In this document: one piece after another, positions 27,555 through 38,053 of the stretch
Layout: each line of letters starts with the position of its first letter
Numbering within the stretch: position 1 is the stretch's first letter
Assembly: GCA_902471875.1 (NCBI GenBank)
Contig: CABRLN010000008.1
Location: 14,198 to 78,197, forward strand
Length of the DNA stretch: 64,000 nt
Direction: 5' to 3'
DNA from: an uncultured Clostridium sp.
GTDB taxonomy: Bacteria > Bacillota > Clostridia > Oscillospirales > Acutalibacteraceae
Translations under genes and position numbers: made by a program
Notes under the pieces: model-generated
Database searches by the model: none
Told to the model about the DNA's origin: nothing
Seen by the model: the letters and a program-made list of their open reading frames with translations, nothing else

Positions 27555-28379
27555 ATGAATAAATCTATAAAAACAATATGTCCTATTTGCGGTACTATAC
27601 TTAGTGCTTCAGAAAAATCTTATACCTGTAAAAAACACCACAGCTTTGACATTGCAAAACAGGGCTATGTTAATTTGTTGCCTGTACAAAACAAAAAGTC
27701 ACTCCACCCTGGTGACACAAAAGAAATGCTAAAAGCAAGGCGTGATTTTTTAAGCAGCGGCATATATAATCCTATTTGCAGCGCTGTTACAAACAAGGCA
27801 TGCCTACTGTTAAATGGTATAAACACACCGCAAATTGTTGACATTGGCTGCGGTGAGGGATATTACACAACAGCTATAAAAAACACCCTTGACAATTGTA
27901 TTTGTATGGGCATTGATATTTCAAAGGACGCAGTAAAAATGGCTTGCAGCCGCAGTAAAGAAATTATGTGGGCTGTAGCCACTGCCGGCTGTCTGCCTGT
28001 TGCAAACAACAGTACTAACCTTATTACAGCAATGTTTTCTCTCATTTCAGAAAGCGAATACAGCAGAATATTAAAAAAGGGTGGTTATGTAATTGAGGTT
28101 ATTGCAGGCAACAATCACTTAATTGAACTGAAGCATATAATATACGACCAAGTTTACAAGCAAAATAAAATGCCTGCAACTATTAACAGTAATTTCACTG
28201 AGGTTAGCCGTGAAGAAAATCAGTTTAGTTTTACACTGGATAATTCACAGCTTAAAAACTTGCTTATGATGACCCCACACTTTTGGCGAATAAAAAAAGA
28301 AAACCGCCAAAAGCTTGAGCAAACCTCACAGCTTACCTTAACTGCTCATTACTGGATTAGAGTATTAAAAAGGATATAA
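27555..28379 (+). CDS. rlmA: 23S rRNA (guanine-N1)-methyltransferase, RlmA family
   Basis: 274 residues. An N-terminal zinc finger (CPICG near residues 9-13, then CKKHHSFD) and the family segment AKQGYVNLLPVQNKK precede a class I SAM methyltransferase domain (IVDIGCGEGYYTTAI; CMGIDISKDAVKMA). It modifies G745 (Gram-negative) or G748 (Gram-positive) of 23S rRNA; RlmA(II) enzymes are linked to tylosin resistance in producers, but this is the common housekeeping type. GGTGA precedes the start. The HD-domain gene follows 37 nt downstream. Confidence 0.9.
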   Translation: MNKSIKTICPICGTILSASEKSYTCKKHHSFDIAKQGYVNLLPVQNKKSLHPGDTKEMLKARRDFLSSGIYNPICSAVTNKACLLLNGINTPQIVDIGCGEGYYTTAIKNTLDNCICMGIDISKDAVKMACSRSKEIMWAVATAGCLPVANNSTNLITAMFSLISESEYSRILKKGGYVIEVIAGNNHLIELKHIIYDQVYKQNKMPATINSNFTEVSREENQFSFTLDNSQLKNLLMMTPHFWRIKKENRQKLEQTSQLTLTAHYWIRVLKRI

Positions 28380-28416
28380 TCTCTAATTTTTTAATATTAC
28401 AAAGGAGGAAAATAAA

Positions 28417-28908
28417 ATGACAGATGTTGCAGATGTTATTTCTAAAATGATTAACTATTACAGCGGTGACCCCCGCAGAGTAAATCATTTTTTAAAGGTG
28501 TTCAGCTTTTGCAAGGCTATTGGCAAGGGTGAACAGCTAGATATGAAAACTCAGTATATTTTAGAGATAAGTGCTGTTGTTCACGATATTGGAATTAAAA
28601 TAAGTGAACAAAAATACAACAGCAGTGCAGGTAAATATCAAGAACAGGAAGGACCCGCTCAAGCAAAAATACTTTTAAAAAGCATAAATCTTGAGGATGA
28701 TATTATAAACCGAGTTTGCTTTTTAGTTGGACACCACCATACATACAGCAACATTGACGGCATAGATTATCAAATTCTTATTGAGGCTGATTTTCTGGTA
28801 AACGCTTACGAAGATAATCTAACCAAAGACGCCGTGAAAAATATTAAAAATAAAATCTTTAAAACTAAAACAGGAATATATATTTTAGAACAGCTTTACG
28901 GTGTGTAA
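28417..28908 (+). CDS. HD-domain phosphohydrolase
   Basis: 163 residues. Metal-binding HD residues are His24 (RRVNHFLKVF), the HD pair in AVVHDIGIKIS, the His cluster in LVGHHHTYS and the Asp in EADFLVNAYED. Small HD proteins hydrolyse nucleotides or similar phosphoesters; substrate unknown. AAAGGAGG precedes the ATG. Ends 14 nt before the converging spoVB-like gene, with no obvious terminator between them. Confidence 0.88.
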   Translation: MTDVADVISKMINYYSGDPRRVNHFLKVFSFCKAIGKGEQLDMKTQYILEISAVVHDIGIKISEQKYNSSAGKYQEQEGPAQAKILLKSINLEDDIINRVCFLVGHHHTYSNIDGIDYQILIEADFLVNAYEDNLTKDAVKNIKNKIFKTKTGIYILEQLYGV

Positions 28909-28922
28909 AAGACCGGGTATTT

Positions 28923-30305
28923 TCAGAAAAAAATTCCTTTTATAGCCAGCGAAAGCAAAGATGTAATCAATAAAGGCGCTAATATCCACAGCGCCTTTAT
29001 TTTTATTTCTGCTACCTTAATAAGCCTTAGCAGTGACAACCCTGTATTAAAAATAGCGCCAATATACATTACAATTATCAGTCCCATTAAGCCGTATTTA
29101 GGTATTAAAAACATAACAAGAACAACCCTTATAAAAGAGTCCATTATATTATAGGTTAGGTAGTGCAGTTGTTCATTAAGACCTTTTAGCATACTGTCAA
29201 CAACATTATCAAGATAAATTACAGGCACAAGGGCCGCAAACATACATAAGTATCTTCCTACTGCTTCGTTATTATAAATAAGTATTCCCAGCTCCTTGCC
29301 AAAAAAGAAAAATATAACTGCAACAGGTATTGAAAACATAAAAACTATTCTTATAACATTTGTAGATATGTTTTGTATTTGCTTTTTGTCAGTTTTTGCA
29401 TACACCTCGCTAAGTTCCGGAATTATTATGGACGCAAATGAAAATATAACTACTGACGGAAAAGCAAGCAAGGGCATAACCATACCTGTTATCATGCCAT
29501 AGTCCTGCAAGGATTTACTTTCGCTGTGTCCGTATTTTCGCAAACCGCTTGGAATTGTTGCATTTTCTATTATACTAAGTCCGCTGCGCAGACAGGCGCT
29601 TAAGGTAACCGGCAGTGCTACAAATGCAAGATGTTTCTTAAGTGCAAAGCCCTTGCCCTTGCACTTTATTTTTCTTACATCAAGTTTGTACAATACAAAA
29701 GAATACACAGCTGTAACTATTTCTGAAACAGTTGTTCCTATAGCAACGGCACAACAGGCATATGCTGTACCTAAAGGTGCCATTGTTCCTACCAACAATG
29801 CAAATACACCCATTTCTGTCAACTGCTCCAATAATTGCTCGCCTGCTGTTTTTACAGCCTGACGCATTGCAAAAAAATAACCTCTTATACAGGCAGACAC
29901 AGCAATAAAAGGCAAACTTGGGGACAACACTCTTATAGATATTTCTGCACCCTTTTGTTTTAGTATATTTTCTGCCCAAAAATCACTGCCAAAATACAGC
30001 ACACAACCGATAATTACGCTAACTAAAATTGCTACCGCCATACATTTATGTACAATATTTTTTATCATACAATTGTTTCCCAACGCAATTGCCTCGGTAA
30101 CCAAACGGGTAACCAACAGTATAATTCCTGAAGTAACCGCCGTAACCGCAAAAAAGTAAACAGTCAAAATAAGCTGGTAAAGACCAATTGCTTCTGCACC
30201 AATGCTATTGCTCATATATACCCTGAATACCATACCAAGGGTTTGTGTAATAATTGCTGTGGCTGTTAAAAATACTCCGTTTATTAAAAATCTTTTTACC
30301 TGCAT
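28923..30305 (-). CDS. spoVB: SpoVB/MOP-family polysaccharide flippase
   Basis: 460 residues with about 12-14 membrane helices. The N-terminus (FLINGVFLTATAIITQTLGM, then FRVYMSNSIGAEAIGLYQL) is characteristic of SpoVB-type lipid flippases of the MOP superfamily, and the MATE-like repeat is visible in the second half. SpoVB is needed for spore cortex peptidoglycan in Bacillus; paralogues in Clostridia may carry other polysaccharides, so the sporulation role is an inference. Start follows GAAAGGTGG. Converges with the HD gene. Confidence 0.82.
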   Translation of the reverse strand: MQVKRFLINGVFLTATAIITQTLGMVFRVYMSNSIGAEAIGLYQLILTVYFFAVTAVTSGIILLVTRLVTEAIALGNNCMIKNIVHKCMAVAILVSVIIGCVLYFGSDFWAENILKQKGAEISIRVLSPSLPFIAVSACIRGYFFAMRQAVKTAGEQLLEQLTEMGVFALLVGTMAPLGTAYACCAVAIGTTVSEIVTAVYSFVLYKLDVRKIKCKGKGFALKKHLAFVALPVTLSACLRSGLSIIENATIPSGLRKYGHSESKSLQDYGMITGMVMPLLAFPSVVIFSFASIIIPELSEVYAKTDKKQIQNISTNVIRIVFMFSIPVAVIFFFFGKELGILIYNNEAVGRYLCMFAALVPVIYLDNVVDSMLKGLNEQLHYLTYNIMDSFIRVVLVMFLIPKYGLMGLIIVMYIGAIFNTGLSLLRLIKVAEIKIKALWILAPLLITSLLSLAIKGIFF

Positions 30306-30737
30306 TTACATCCACCTTTCGCCTATAAATAAATATGCAAAAGGATGTACAATAATTATTACACATTACAATAAAGCATAAAAGAAAGTAAAATTTTTAT
30401 AAAATTACAGTCAGTAATTATTTAAATTAAAATGCTATTATTGTTTTTCGATAACAAAGAAATTTTTGGCTAAAAACCCCCTTAAAATTTAACCCTTTTT
30501 TCATTTTTTAACACTTTCCTTTTAAATTTTGCTGTGCTATAATGTAGGATAGATTTGAAATGAAAGAATATTTTTTATTGCATTTTAGACAATTTATTTT
30601 ATAGCTTTTTGTAAATCAATTCTAAACAATAATAACAAGCTTACAAAATTTTTTGTCAATTTATTTTCTATTCAAAAGCAAAATTTCTTAAAAAATTGGA
30701 TTGTTTTTAAGCACGGTAAATATTAAGGGGATTTATT
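30306..30737. other. Divergent intergenic region with extended -10 promoter for the activase gene
   Basis: On the plus strand TGC-TATAAT (30535-30543) is an extended -10; the hexamer 17 nt upstream (TTTCCT) is poor. It would give an AT-rich leader of about 185 nt before 30738, with no obvious regulatory fold. The spoVB-like promoter must lie on the minus strand here but was not resolved. Confidence 0.5.
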
Positions 30738-33656
30738 ATGAAGGTAGGATTGGACGTAGGCTCAACAACAGTAAAGTGTGTTGTTCTTGACGAAAATAAT
30801 AAGATTTTATACAGCACTTATGAAAGACATTATTCACAAATTAAACAGAAAATTGCAGATGTTTTAACAAAAGCTAAAAGAGCCGTACCGCAATGCGACA
30901 ACTCACCGCTAGCTATTTCGGGTTCAGCAGGTATGGGGTTGGCAGAAACCTGCGGTATTGACTTTGTACAAGAGGTTTATGCAACCAGAATAGCAACAAA
31001 CACCTTTATACCGGGAACAGATGTTGTTATTGAGCTTGGCGGTGAAGATGCAAAAATTCTTTTTTTGACAGGCGGTATGGAGGTTAGAATGAACGGCTCA
31101 TGTGCAGGGGGCACCGGTGCATTTATTGACCAAATGGCAACGCTGCTGAACGTTCCTATTGAAGAACTTAACAGTCTTGCTGCACAAAGCGAAAAAATTT
31201 ACACCATTGCTTCACGCTGCGGTGTATTTGCCAAAACAGATATTCAACCTTTGCTTAACCAAGGTGCAAGAAAAAGTGATATTGCAGAAAGTATATTTAA
31301 TGCTGTCGTAAACCAAACTGTTGCAGGCTTGGCACAAGGCAGAGAAATTACAGGGCAAGTGGTTTATCTTGGCGGTCCGCTTACATTTATGGAGCAGCTT
31401 AGAAAGTGTTTTGACAAAGTACTTAACACAAAAGGTATATGCCCTGAAAATTCTCTTTACTACGTTTCCTGCGGTGCGGCATTGTGTGCCGAAACACCTG
31501 TAAGCTTTGATAAAATAATTGAAGAAATTAATAACTACCATGGCAGCGGAAATTTTGCCTATAACCCTCCTCTATTTAAAAGCGAAAAAGAGTACAAGGA
31601 ATTTTCAGAACGCCATGCAAAAGCGACAGTAAAAACAGAAGATCTTACCAAATATAATGGTAAGGTATTCTTAGGTATTGACGCCGGTTCAACCACCGTT
31701 AAGGCTGTTGTTATGGGCGAACAGGGTCAGCTATTAACATCAAGCTACCTGCCAAACAGCGGCAACCCTGTACCTATTATTAAAGAATTTCTTGAAAAGT
31801 TGTATCAGCAATCGCCTAATATTAACATAGCCTCATCAGCTGTAACAGGCTATGGTGAGGAAATAATTAAAAATGCATTTAGGGCAGATTATGGAATAGT
31901 AGAAACAGTTGCACATTTTACTGCAGCAAAAAAGTTTATGCCTGACGTTGAATTTGTTATCGACATTGGCGGGCAGGACATTAAATGTTTTAAAATACAT
32001 AACAGTGCCATTGACAATATCTTTTTAAACGAGGCTTGCTCGTCAGGCTGCGGTTCGTTTTTGCAAACTTTTGCAAATGCACTTGGCTACAGCATAGAAG
32101 AATTTTCAAAGCTTGGTCTGTTTGCAAAACAACCTGTTGATTTAGGCAGCAGATGCACTGTATTTATGAACAGTTCTGTAAAACAAGCACAAAAGGACGG
32201 TGCAACTATTGAGGATATTTCAGCTGGATTATCTCTTAGTGTTGTTAAAAACGCACTTTACAAGGTTATACGAATTTCTGACCCTGCAAAACTGGGTACA
32301 AAAGTTGTTGTACAGGGCGGAACATTCTTAAATGACGCTGTGCTGCGTGCTTTTGAGCAAGAAATGGGTGTACAGGTTGTAAGACCTACTATTTCAGGTC
32401 TAATGGGTGCCTATGGTGCAGCACTTTATGCACAGTCAAAATATACAGAAGGTAAAAGTTCTCTTATAAACGCAGAACAGCTAAAAAACTTTGTTCATGA
32501 AATAAGCGTTGTAAACTGTGGCGGCTGCAGCAACAACTGTCGACTGACAGTAAATAAATTTTCTGACGGCAGACGCTTTATTGGCGGAAACCGCTGTGAA
32601 AAACCTATTACTAAAAAAGCGCCCAACGAAACCCTAAACATATATGAATACAAGCTAAACCTGCTTAAAGAATATAAACCCAAAATGGGTAAACGTGGTA
32701 AAATAGGCTTACCTATGGGACTTAACATTTACGAACTGCTGCCTTTTTGGTACGCTTTCTTTACCGAACTGGGATTTGAGGTTCACACCTCTCCAATTTC
32801 AAACCGCAAAATTTATGCAAGCGGTCAGCAGACAATTCCGTCAGACACTGTATGTTACCCTGCAAAGCTTATGCATGGTCATGTACAAACTCTTATTAAC
32901 CAAGGTATAGATACAATTTTCTATCCTTGCCTGTCATATAACTTTGACGAGGGCAAAAGTGACAACCACTATAATTGTCCTGTAGTTGCATACTACTCAG
33001 AGGTTATTAAGACAAATATGAAGGATGTAAAAAATATCACTTTTATTAATGACTATTTTGGTATTCACCGTAAAAAGGACTTTCCTAAAAAAGCCCACGA
33101 GGTACTAACCAAATATTTTGACGGCATTACATTAAAGGAAGTTAAAAATGCTGCCAAGCTGGCATACATTGAGTATGACCGCCATATGGATAAAATTAAA
33201 GCACGTGGTGAAGCTATAATAGAACAAGCACGCCACGAAAATAAAGAAATTATTGTGCTTGCAGGCAGACCATATCATGTTGACCCTGAAATTAACAAGG
33301 GTATTGATAAGTTAATGTCCAGCTTTGGCGTTGCAATAATTTCAGAAGATGTTGTAAGTGATAAGGTTGAAAAGTATAAAACAACCGTACTAAATCAGTG
33401 GACATACCACGCAAGGCTATACTCTGCCGCACATTATATAGCACAGTGTGATGACATTAACCTTGTACAGCTTGTTTCTTTCGGCTGTGGTGTTGACGCC
33501 ATTACAACTGACGAAGTAAGAGATATTTTAGAATCTGAAGGCAAAATTTACACTCAAATTAAAATTGACGAAATAACTAATCTTGGTGCGGTAAAAATCA
33601 GACTAAGAAGCTTGCTTGCGGCTATAGCGGAACAAAAAGATAAAAAGACAAATTAA
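30738..33656 (+). CDS. Double acyl-CoA-dehydratase-activase (ASKHA ATPase) with DUF2229 domain
   Basis: 972 residues. Two BadF/BcrA-type ASKHA ATPase modules lie in tandem: residues 1-260 (KVGLDVGSTTVKCVVLD) and about 310-560 (FLGIDAGSTTVKAVVMG). Each keeps the two cysteines that ligate the bridging Fe-S cluster in activases: SCAGGTGAF with RCGVFAKTD, and ACSSGCGSF with RCTVFMNSS. A Cys-rich segment (CGGCSNNC) and a DUF2229 domain follow (from about 650; IGLPMGLNIYELLPFWYAFF). Activases drive ATP-dependent low-potential electron transfer to 2-hydroxyacyl-CoA dehydratases or double-cubane reductases. The partner gene begins 22 nt downstream. Substrate unknown. Confidence 0.87.
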   Translation: MKVGLDVGSTTVKCVVLDENNKILYSTYERHYSQIKQKIADVLTKAKRAVPQCDNSPLAISGSAGMGLAETCGIDFVQEVYATRIATNTFIPGTDVVIELGGEDAKILFLTGGMEVRMNGSCAGGTGAFIDQMATLLNVPIEELNSLAAQSEKIYTIASRCGVFAKTDIQPLLNQGARKSDIAESIFNAVVNQTVAGLAQGREITGQVVYLGGPLTFMEQLRKCFDKVLNTKGICPENSLYYVSCGAALCAETPVSFDKIIEEINNYHGSGNFAYNPPLFKSEKEYKEFSERHAKATVKTEDLTKYNGKVFLGIDAGSTTVKAVVMGEQGQLLTSSYLPNSGNPVPIIKEFLEKLYQQSPNINIASSAVTGYGEEIIKNAFRADYGIVETVAHFTAAKKFMPDVEFVIDIGGQDIKCFKIHNSAIDNIFLNEACSSGCGSFLQTFANALGYSIEEFSKLGLFAKQPVDLGSRCTVFMNSSVKQAQKDGATIEDISAGLSLSVVKNALYKVIRISDPAKLGTKVVVQGGTFLNDAVLRAFEQEMGVQVVRPTISGLMGAYGAALYAQSKYTEGKSSLINAEQLKNFVHEISVVNCGGCSNNCRLTVNKFSDGRRFIGGNRCEKPITKKAPNETLNIYEYKLNLLKEYKPKMGKRGKIGLPMGLNIYELLPFWYAFFTELGFEVHTSPISNRKIYASGQQTIPSDTVCYPAKLMHGHVQTLINQGIDTIFYPCLSYNFDEGKSDNHYNCPVVAYYSEVIKTNMKDVKNITFINDYFGIHRKKDFPKKAHEVLTKYFDGITLKEVKNAAKLAYIEYDRHMDKIKARGEAIIEQARHENKEIIVLAGRPYHVDPEINKGIDKLMSSFGVAIISEDVVSDKVEKYKTTVLNQWTYHARLYSAAHYIAQCDDINLVQLVSFGCGVDAITTDEVRDILESEGKIYTQIKIDEITNLGAVKIRLRSLLAAIAEQKDKKTN

Positions 33657-33678
33657 TTTTAAATAATCGGGGATTATT

Positions 33679-35010
33679 ATGGCTACTTTAAAATACGATA
33701 AAACAGGCAGACTGTTATTTACCAAAGAAATGAAAAAAGAATATACCATTCTTCTGCCTATGATGGCATCTATACAATTCAGAATTATGAAGCGTGTATT
33801 TGACGAATATGGCTACAATACAGAACTGCTTGAAACTGATGGACCTGAAATTGCACAGGTCGGCTTAAAATATGTACATAACGACACTTGCTACCCTGCA
33901 CTTCTAGTTATAGGGCAATTTATTCACGCTCTGCAAAGCGGTAAATATGATATTCACAAAACTGCACTTATGATTACACAAACAGGCGGAGGCTGTAGAG
34001 CCTCTAACTACATTCATTTGCTGCGAAAGGCACTTAAAAAGGCTGGACTTGAATTTGTACCTATAATTTCACTTAACCTTTCAGGACTTGAAAGCAATCC
34101 TGGTTTCAGCTTGTCAATTCCAATTGTACGAAAGTTGATTGGTGCTTTAGTTTACGGTGATACGCTTATGCTTTTAAGTAACCAAACCAAGCCTTACGAG
34201 GTTAACAAGGGCGAAAGTATGGCACTTGTAAATAGCTGGATTGAAAATATTATAGGACAGTTTAAAGAAGGCAGAGGCTTTAAGCTTGAACAGCAAAAGC
34301 AAAATCTTGACGATATGTCAAAGTCTTTTTCTAACATTGAGGTAAACAAAACACCAAAGGTAAAGGTTGGTGTAGTTGGTGAGATATATGTTAAGTATGC
34401 CCCTTTAGGCAATAACAATCTTGAAGCTTTCCTGCAAGAACAAGACTGTGAAGTTTGTGTACCGGGCATAATGGGCTTTGCACTTTTTAAGGTTGATAAC
34501 CGCTTACAGGATATTAAGCTTTATGGCGGTAACCGTATAAAATATAAGGTTATTGACATACTGTTTAAATATCTTGAAAAAATGGAAAGCCTTATTATTG
34601 AATATACAAGCAAATACGGCTTTACTCCACCGGGTAAATATACTCATATAAGAAATCTTGTTGACGGTGTAATAGGCTTAGGCAACAAAATGGGCGAAGG
34701 TTGGCTGTTAACAGGTGAAATGCTTGAGCTTGCTGAAAGCGGTTACCCAAACATTGTGTGCACACAGCCCTTTGGTTGTTTGCCTAACCACATTTGCGGC
34801 AAGGGCATGATTAGAAAAATTAAAGAAATTAACCCTAAAGCAAACATAGTAGCAATAGACTACGACCCGGGTGCAACACGAGTAAACCAAGAAAATAGAA
34901 TTAAACTAATGCTTGCCGTTGCAAAAGAAAATTTACAGTCAGACCAGCAAGGTAAGCAAAACACAACAACCTCTAAAGTAAAAGTACGGGCTGTTGCAAA
35001 ACAGAAATAA
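33679..35010 (+). CDS. 2-hydroxyacyl-CoA dehydratase-like iron-sulfur protein, partner of the activase
   Basis: 443 residues of the HgdB/COG3581-like family. Likely cluster-ligand cysteines are in HNDTCYPALL, TGGGCRASNY and the CTQPFGCLPNHICGKG segment near residues 360-375. The gene sits 22 nt after the double activase, and such pairs are widespread in anaerobes but mostly uncharacterised. They could be a radical dehydratase or an ATP-driven reductase of the double-cubane type. The Lys/Thr-rich C-terminal tail is unstructured. A strong terminator follows. Confidence 0.83.
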   Translation: MATLKYDKTGRLLFTKEMKKEYTILLPMMASIQFRIMKRVFDEYGYNTELLETDGPEIAQVGLKYVHNDTCYPALLVIGQFIHALQSGKYDIHKTALMITQTGGGCRASNYIHLLRKALKKAGLEFVPIISLNLSGLESNPGFSLSIPIVRKLIGALVYGDTLMLLSNQTKPYEVNKGESMALVNSWIENIIGQFKEGRGFKLEQQKQNLDDMSKSFSNIEVNKTPKVKVGVVGEIYVKYAPLGNNNLEAFLQEQDCEVCVPGIMGFALFKVDNRLQDIKLYGGNRIKYKVIDILFKYLEKMESLIIEYTSKYGFTPPGKYTHIRNLVDGVIGLGNKMGEGWLLTGEMLELAESGYPNIVCTQPFGCLPNHICGKGMIRKIKEINPKANIVAIDYDPGATRVNQENRIKLMLAVAKENLQSDQQGKQNTTTSKVKVRAVAKQK

Positions 35011-35021
35011 ATATTATATTA

Positions 35022-35070
35022 AAACGACACCTGTCATCATTAAATGAATGTACAGGTGTCGTTTATTTTT
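35022..35070 (+). terminator. Intrinsic terminator of the activase/dehydratase-like operon
   Basis: AAACGACACCTGT / ACAGGTGTCGTTT, 13-bp stem, 17-nt loop, followed by ATTTTT; 12 nt after the stop. Confidence 0.85.
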
Positions 35071-35128
35071 CTGTCATAAATTATAATTCAGGTAAATAAA
35101 TCATAATGTGTAAGTAAAAAGATTTCTT

Positions 35129-36400
35129 TTAATTTTCCTCTTTTATCTTGCGCCAATACTCCTTAAAAGCTTGCTCGTTTTTATTATCACCATAAACATA
35201 ATATTCTCTGTCCTTTAATTCATCAGGCAAATACTGCTGCTTTACATAATGATTTTTATAGTCATGAGGATACAAATAAAACTGTCCCTTTACAGGATTG
35301 TCCTCACCGTCATAATGCATGTTTTGCAGTTGTCTTGGAACATCTCCAACCAAGCCCTTTTCAATATCTGCTGTTGCTGATGCAATGGCGTTATATGCAG
35401 AGTTGCTTTTAGGAGCATTGCAAACCATAATAACAGCGTCAGCAAGAGGTATTTTTGCCTCCGGCATACCAACCTGCAGTGCAATATCTACACAGGATTT
35501 TACAATGGGAATAATTTGAGGGTACGCCAATCCCACATCTTCACAGGCACAAACAAGCAGTCGTCTGCAGGCTGAGGGCAAATCACCACCTGACAGCAGT
35601 CTTGCCAAATAGTAAATTGCTGCATTGGCATCTGACCCACGCATAGATTTCTGAAATGCTGACATAGCATCATAATGCTGGTCACCGTCTTTGTCATAAC
35701 GCATAGCACTACGCTGTGTAAGCTGACTTGCCGTTTCTAACGTAATTATCCTTACACCATTTTCGGGCAAGGTAGATAATGTGCAAAGCTCAACGGCATT
35801 CATAGCCTTACGCACATCACCGCCACATGCTGTTGATATATATTTTACTGCGTCATCACTTACATTAATTTCTATATTATCTTCGTTTGACAGAATGTTA
35901 AAGCTACGTCGTACAGCCTTTTCAATTTCGGCACTTGGCACAGCTTTAAACTCAAACACGGTACATCTGCTTAAAATAGCATTATAAACGTAAAAATATG
36001 GGTTTTCCGTTGTAGATGCAATAAGTGTAATACTACCATTCTCAAGATATTCAAGCAGAGTTTGTTGTTGCTTTTTGTTAAAATACTGAATTTCGTCAAG
36101 ATAAAGCAATATACCGTTCATACCGCCAAAGGTGTCAAGCTCTGATACAAGCTCTTTAATATCTGCTGTAGATGCTGTTGTTCCGTTCAGCTTACGCAGC
36201 AGCTTGTTGGTACGCTTTGCAATATATGACGCTACAGTGCTTTTACCAACACCTGACGGTCCATAAAATATCATATTAGGAACATCTTCTGCATTATCTA
36301 TTATGTTTCTTAAGGGTTTGCCTTTTTCAAGCAAATGCTTTTGACCTACAATATCATCAAGACTTTGCGGTCTTATTCTGTCAGCTAACGGCTTTTTCAT
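35129..36400 (-). CDS. rarA: Replication-associated recombination protein A (AAA+ ATPase)
   Basis: 423 residues. N-terminal PLADRIRPQSLDDIVGQKHL, Walker A GPSGVGKST, Walker B LLYLDEIQ, sensor 1 ASTTENP, and the C-terminal MgsA/RarA tetramerisation region (SAFQKSMRGSDANAAIYYLA). RarA acts at stalled replication forks. GGAGG precedes the start. glyA lies just upstream but is separated by a terminator. Confidence 0.94.
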   Translation of the reverse strand: MKKPLADRIRPQSLDDIVGQKHLLEKGKPLRNIIDNAEDVPNMIFYGPSGVGKSTVASYIAKRTNKLLRKLNGTTASTADIKELVSELDTFGGMNGILLYLDEIQYFNKKQQQTLLEYLENGSITLIASTTENPYFYVYNAILSRCTVFEFKAVPSAEIEKAVRRSFNILSNEDNIEINVSDDAVKYISTACGGDVRKAMNAVELCTLSTLPENGVRIITLETASQLTQRSAMRYDKDGDQHYDAMSAFQKSMRGSDANAAIYYLARLLSGGDLPSACRRLLVCACEDVGLAYPQIIPIVKSCVDIALQVGMPEAKIPLADAVIMVCNAPKSNSAYNAIASATADIEKGLVGDVPRQLQNMHYDGEDNPVKGQFYLYPHDYKNHYVKQQYLPDELKDREYYVYGDNKNEQAFKEYWRKIKEEN

Positions 36401-36436
36401 AACACCATCCTCCTAACTTTATTAATAAAATGTAAA

Positions 36437-36463
36437 GAGGTAAACACGTTATGTGCTTACCTC
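36437..36463 (-). terminator. Intrinsic terminator after glyA
   Basis: Minus strand GAGGTAAGCAC / GTGTTTACCTC (one G-U pair, short loop) followed by TTTACATTTT, between glyA and rarA. Confidence 0.75.
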
Positions 36464-36486
36464 CTAATTTTATTTGTATCTTAAAA

Positions 36487-37740
36487 TTATTCGTAAAGAG
36501 GGTATTTTTTACAAATTTCTGTAACACCTGCACGTACAGCGTCTGCATTGCCTTCAAAGTCATTAATAATTAACGAAATATATTCTGCAATCTTGTCCAT
36601 ATCCTCTTCAACAAGACCCCTTGTTGTTACCGCTGCTGTACCCATACGAACACCGCTGGTTACAAATGGACTGCGAGGCTCGTTCGGAACAGTATTTTTA
36701 TTAACTGTAATATAAACCTCGTCAAGCATATGTTCAAGCTCTTTACCTGTCAGTTCAGTATCACGAAGGTCTAGTAGCATAACGTGGTTATCTGTACCGC
36801 CGCTTACTAACTTATGACCTCTTTTAACTAAACCGTCAGCCAATGCCTTACAGTTTTTAACAATTTGTTCACCATAAGCCTTAAATTCAGGCTTTAAAGC
36901 CTCTCCAAAGCAAACTGCCTTTGCTGCTATTGTATGCATTAACGGACCACCCTGTGTACCAGGGAAAATAGCCTTGTCTATCTGTTTAGCGTACTGTTCG
37001 CCACACAAAATCAAACCGCCACGTGGGCCTCTTAATGTTTTATGAGTTGTAGTTGTAACAAAGTGTGCATATTCAACAGGGTTAGGGTGAACACCCGCTG
37101 CTACAAGTCCTGCAATATGCGCCATATCTACCATTAAGTAAGCACCAACCTCGTCAGCAATCTCACGAAATTTCTTAAAATCAATAACTCTTGGATAAGC
37201 ACTTGCACCACAAACTATCATTGCCGGCTTACACTCTTTAGCTATTTCAAGCACCTTATCATAATCAATTAAATGTGTTTCAGGGTCAACACCATATGGT
37301 ACAAAATTGAAATAGCTTCCTGACATATTAACAGGTGAACCATGAGTTAAGTGTCCGCCTTCATTAAGGTTCATACCCATTACTGTGTCACCCGGCTTTA
37401 ACATTGCAAAATAAACAGCCATATTAGCCTGTGCACCTGAGTGTGGCTGTACATTGGCATGTTCTGCACCAAATAACTGACAAGCTCTTTTTCTTGCAAT
37501 TTCTTCAACAACATCTACACACTGGCAGCCACCGTAATAACGCTTGCCCGGATAGCCCTCGGCATATTTATTTGTTAAAACACTGCCCATAGCTGCCATA
37601 ACAGCAGGTGAAACAATATTTTCAGAAGCAATAAGCTCTAAATTTCGTTTTTGTCTTTTCAGCTCTTCACCCATTGCTTCAGCAACATCGCTGTCATATT
37701 TTCCGACAAATCCTATTGAATCCATTATATCATTATACAT
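36487..37740 (-). CDS. glyA: Serine hydroxymethyltransferase
   Basis: Interconverts serine and glycine with tetrahydrofolate, the main source of one-carbon units. 417 residues, standard. The PLP lysine is in [15 protein letters not shown], with family motifs [53 protein letters not shown] and [18 protein letters not shown]. Start follows AAGGAG. Downstream terminator, so probably monocistronic. Confidence 0.97.
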   Translation of the reverse strand: MYNDIMDSIGFVGKYDSDVAEAMGEELKRQKRNLELIASENIVSPAVMAAMGSVLTNKYAEGYPGKRYYGGCQCVDVVEEIARKRACQLFGAEHANVQPHSGAQANMAVYFAMLKPGDTVMGMNLNEGGHLTHGSPVNMSGSYFNFVPYGVDPETHLIDYDKVLEIAKECKPAMIVCGASAYPRVIDFKKFREIADEVGAYLMVDMAHIAGLVAAGVHPNPVEYAHFVTTTTHKTLRGPRGGLILCGEQYAKQIDKAIFPGTQGGPLMHTIAAKAVCFGEALKPEFKAYGEQIVKNCKALADGLVKRGHKLVSGGTDNHVMLLDLRDTELTGKELEHMLDEVYITVNKNTVPNEPRSPFVTSGVRMGTAAVTTRGLVEEDMDKIAEYISLIINDFEGNADAVRAGVTEICKKYPLYE

Positions 37741-38053
37741 ATCAATAAACTCCTTATATAAACTTAAATTTCAAACCTTACTTAAAGTTATTATAAAATA
37801 AATTACTATTTTTTGCAAGATATTTTCAACCATTAAAATAATAAATTGTTATCTTTTTACAATAAATTTGTTTAGTATTCCTTATAGTTATATTATAATA
37901 TTGGACACCATCCTCCAATATGTCTTTATATAATTATAAACTAAAATAATTAATACTAATACCTAATTAACATATGAAGATCAACAGATAAATTTTTTAA
38001 ATCAGAGATTATCATAAAATTAAAAGCAGACACTAAAGCCTGCTTTAATCACC
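37741..38053. other. Intergenic region with a perfect inverted repeat
   Basis: No gene seen. ATATTGGA / TCCAATAT (37898-37921, 8-nt spacer) is a perfect inverted repeat about 160 nt upstream of glyA, without a U-tract; it could be an operator. The rest is AT-rich, apart from the terminator at 38022-38047. Confidence 0.45.
38022..38047 (-). terminator. Intrinsic terminator after the small membrane-protein gene
   Basis: Minus strand AAAGCAG / CTGCTTT stem with a 10-nt loop followed by TAATTTTA, immediately after the stop at 38054. Confidence 0.6.

Noticed and set aside
30738..33656. Annotation of the 972-residue protein as a sugar kinase or Hsp70
   Set aside because: The ASKHA fold explains the resemblance, but the paired Fe-S cysteines and DUF2229 point to dehydratase activases.
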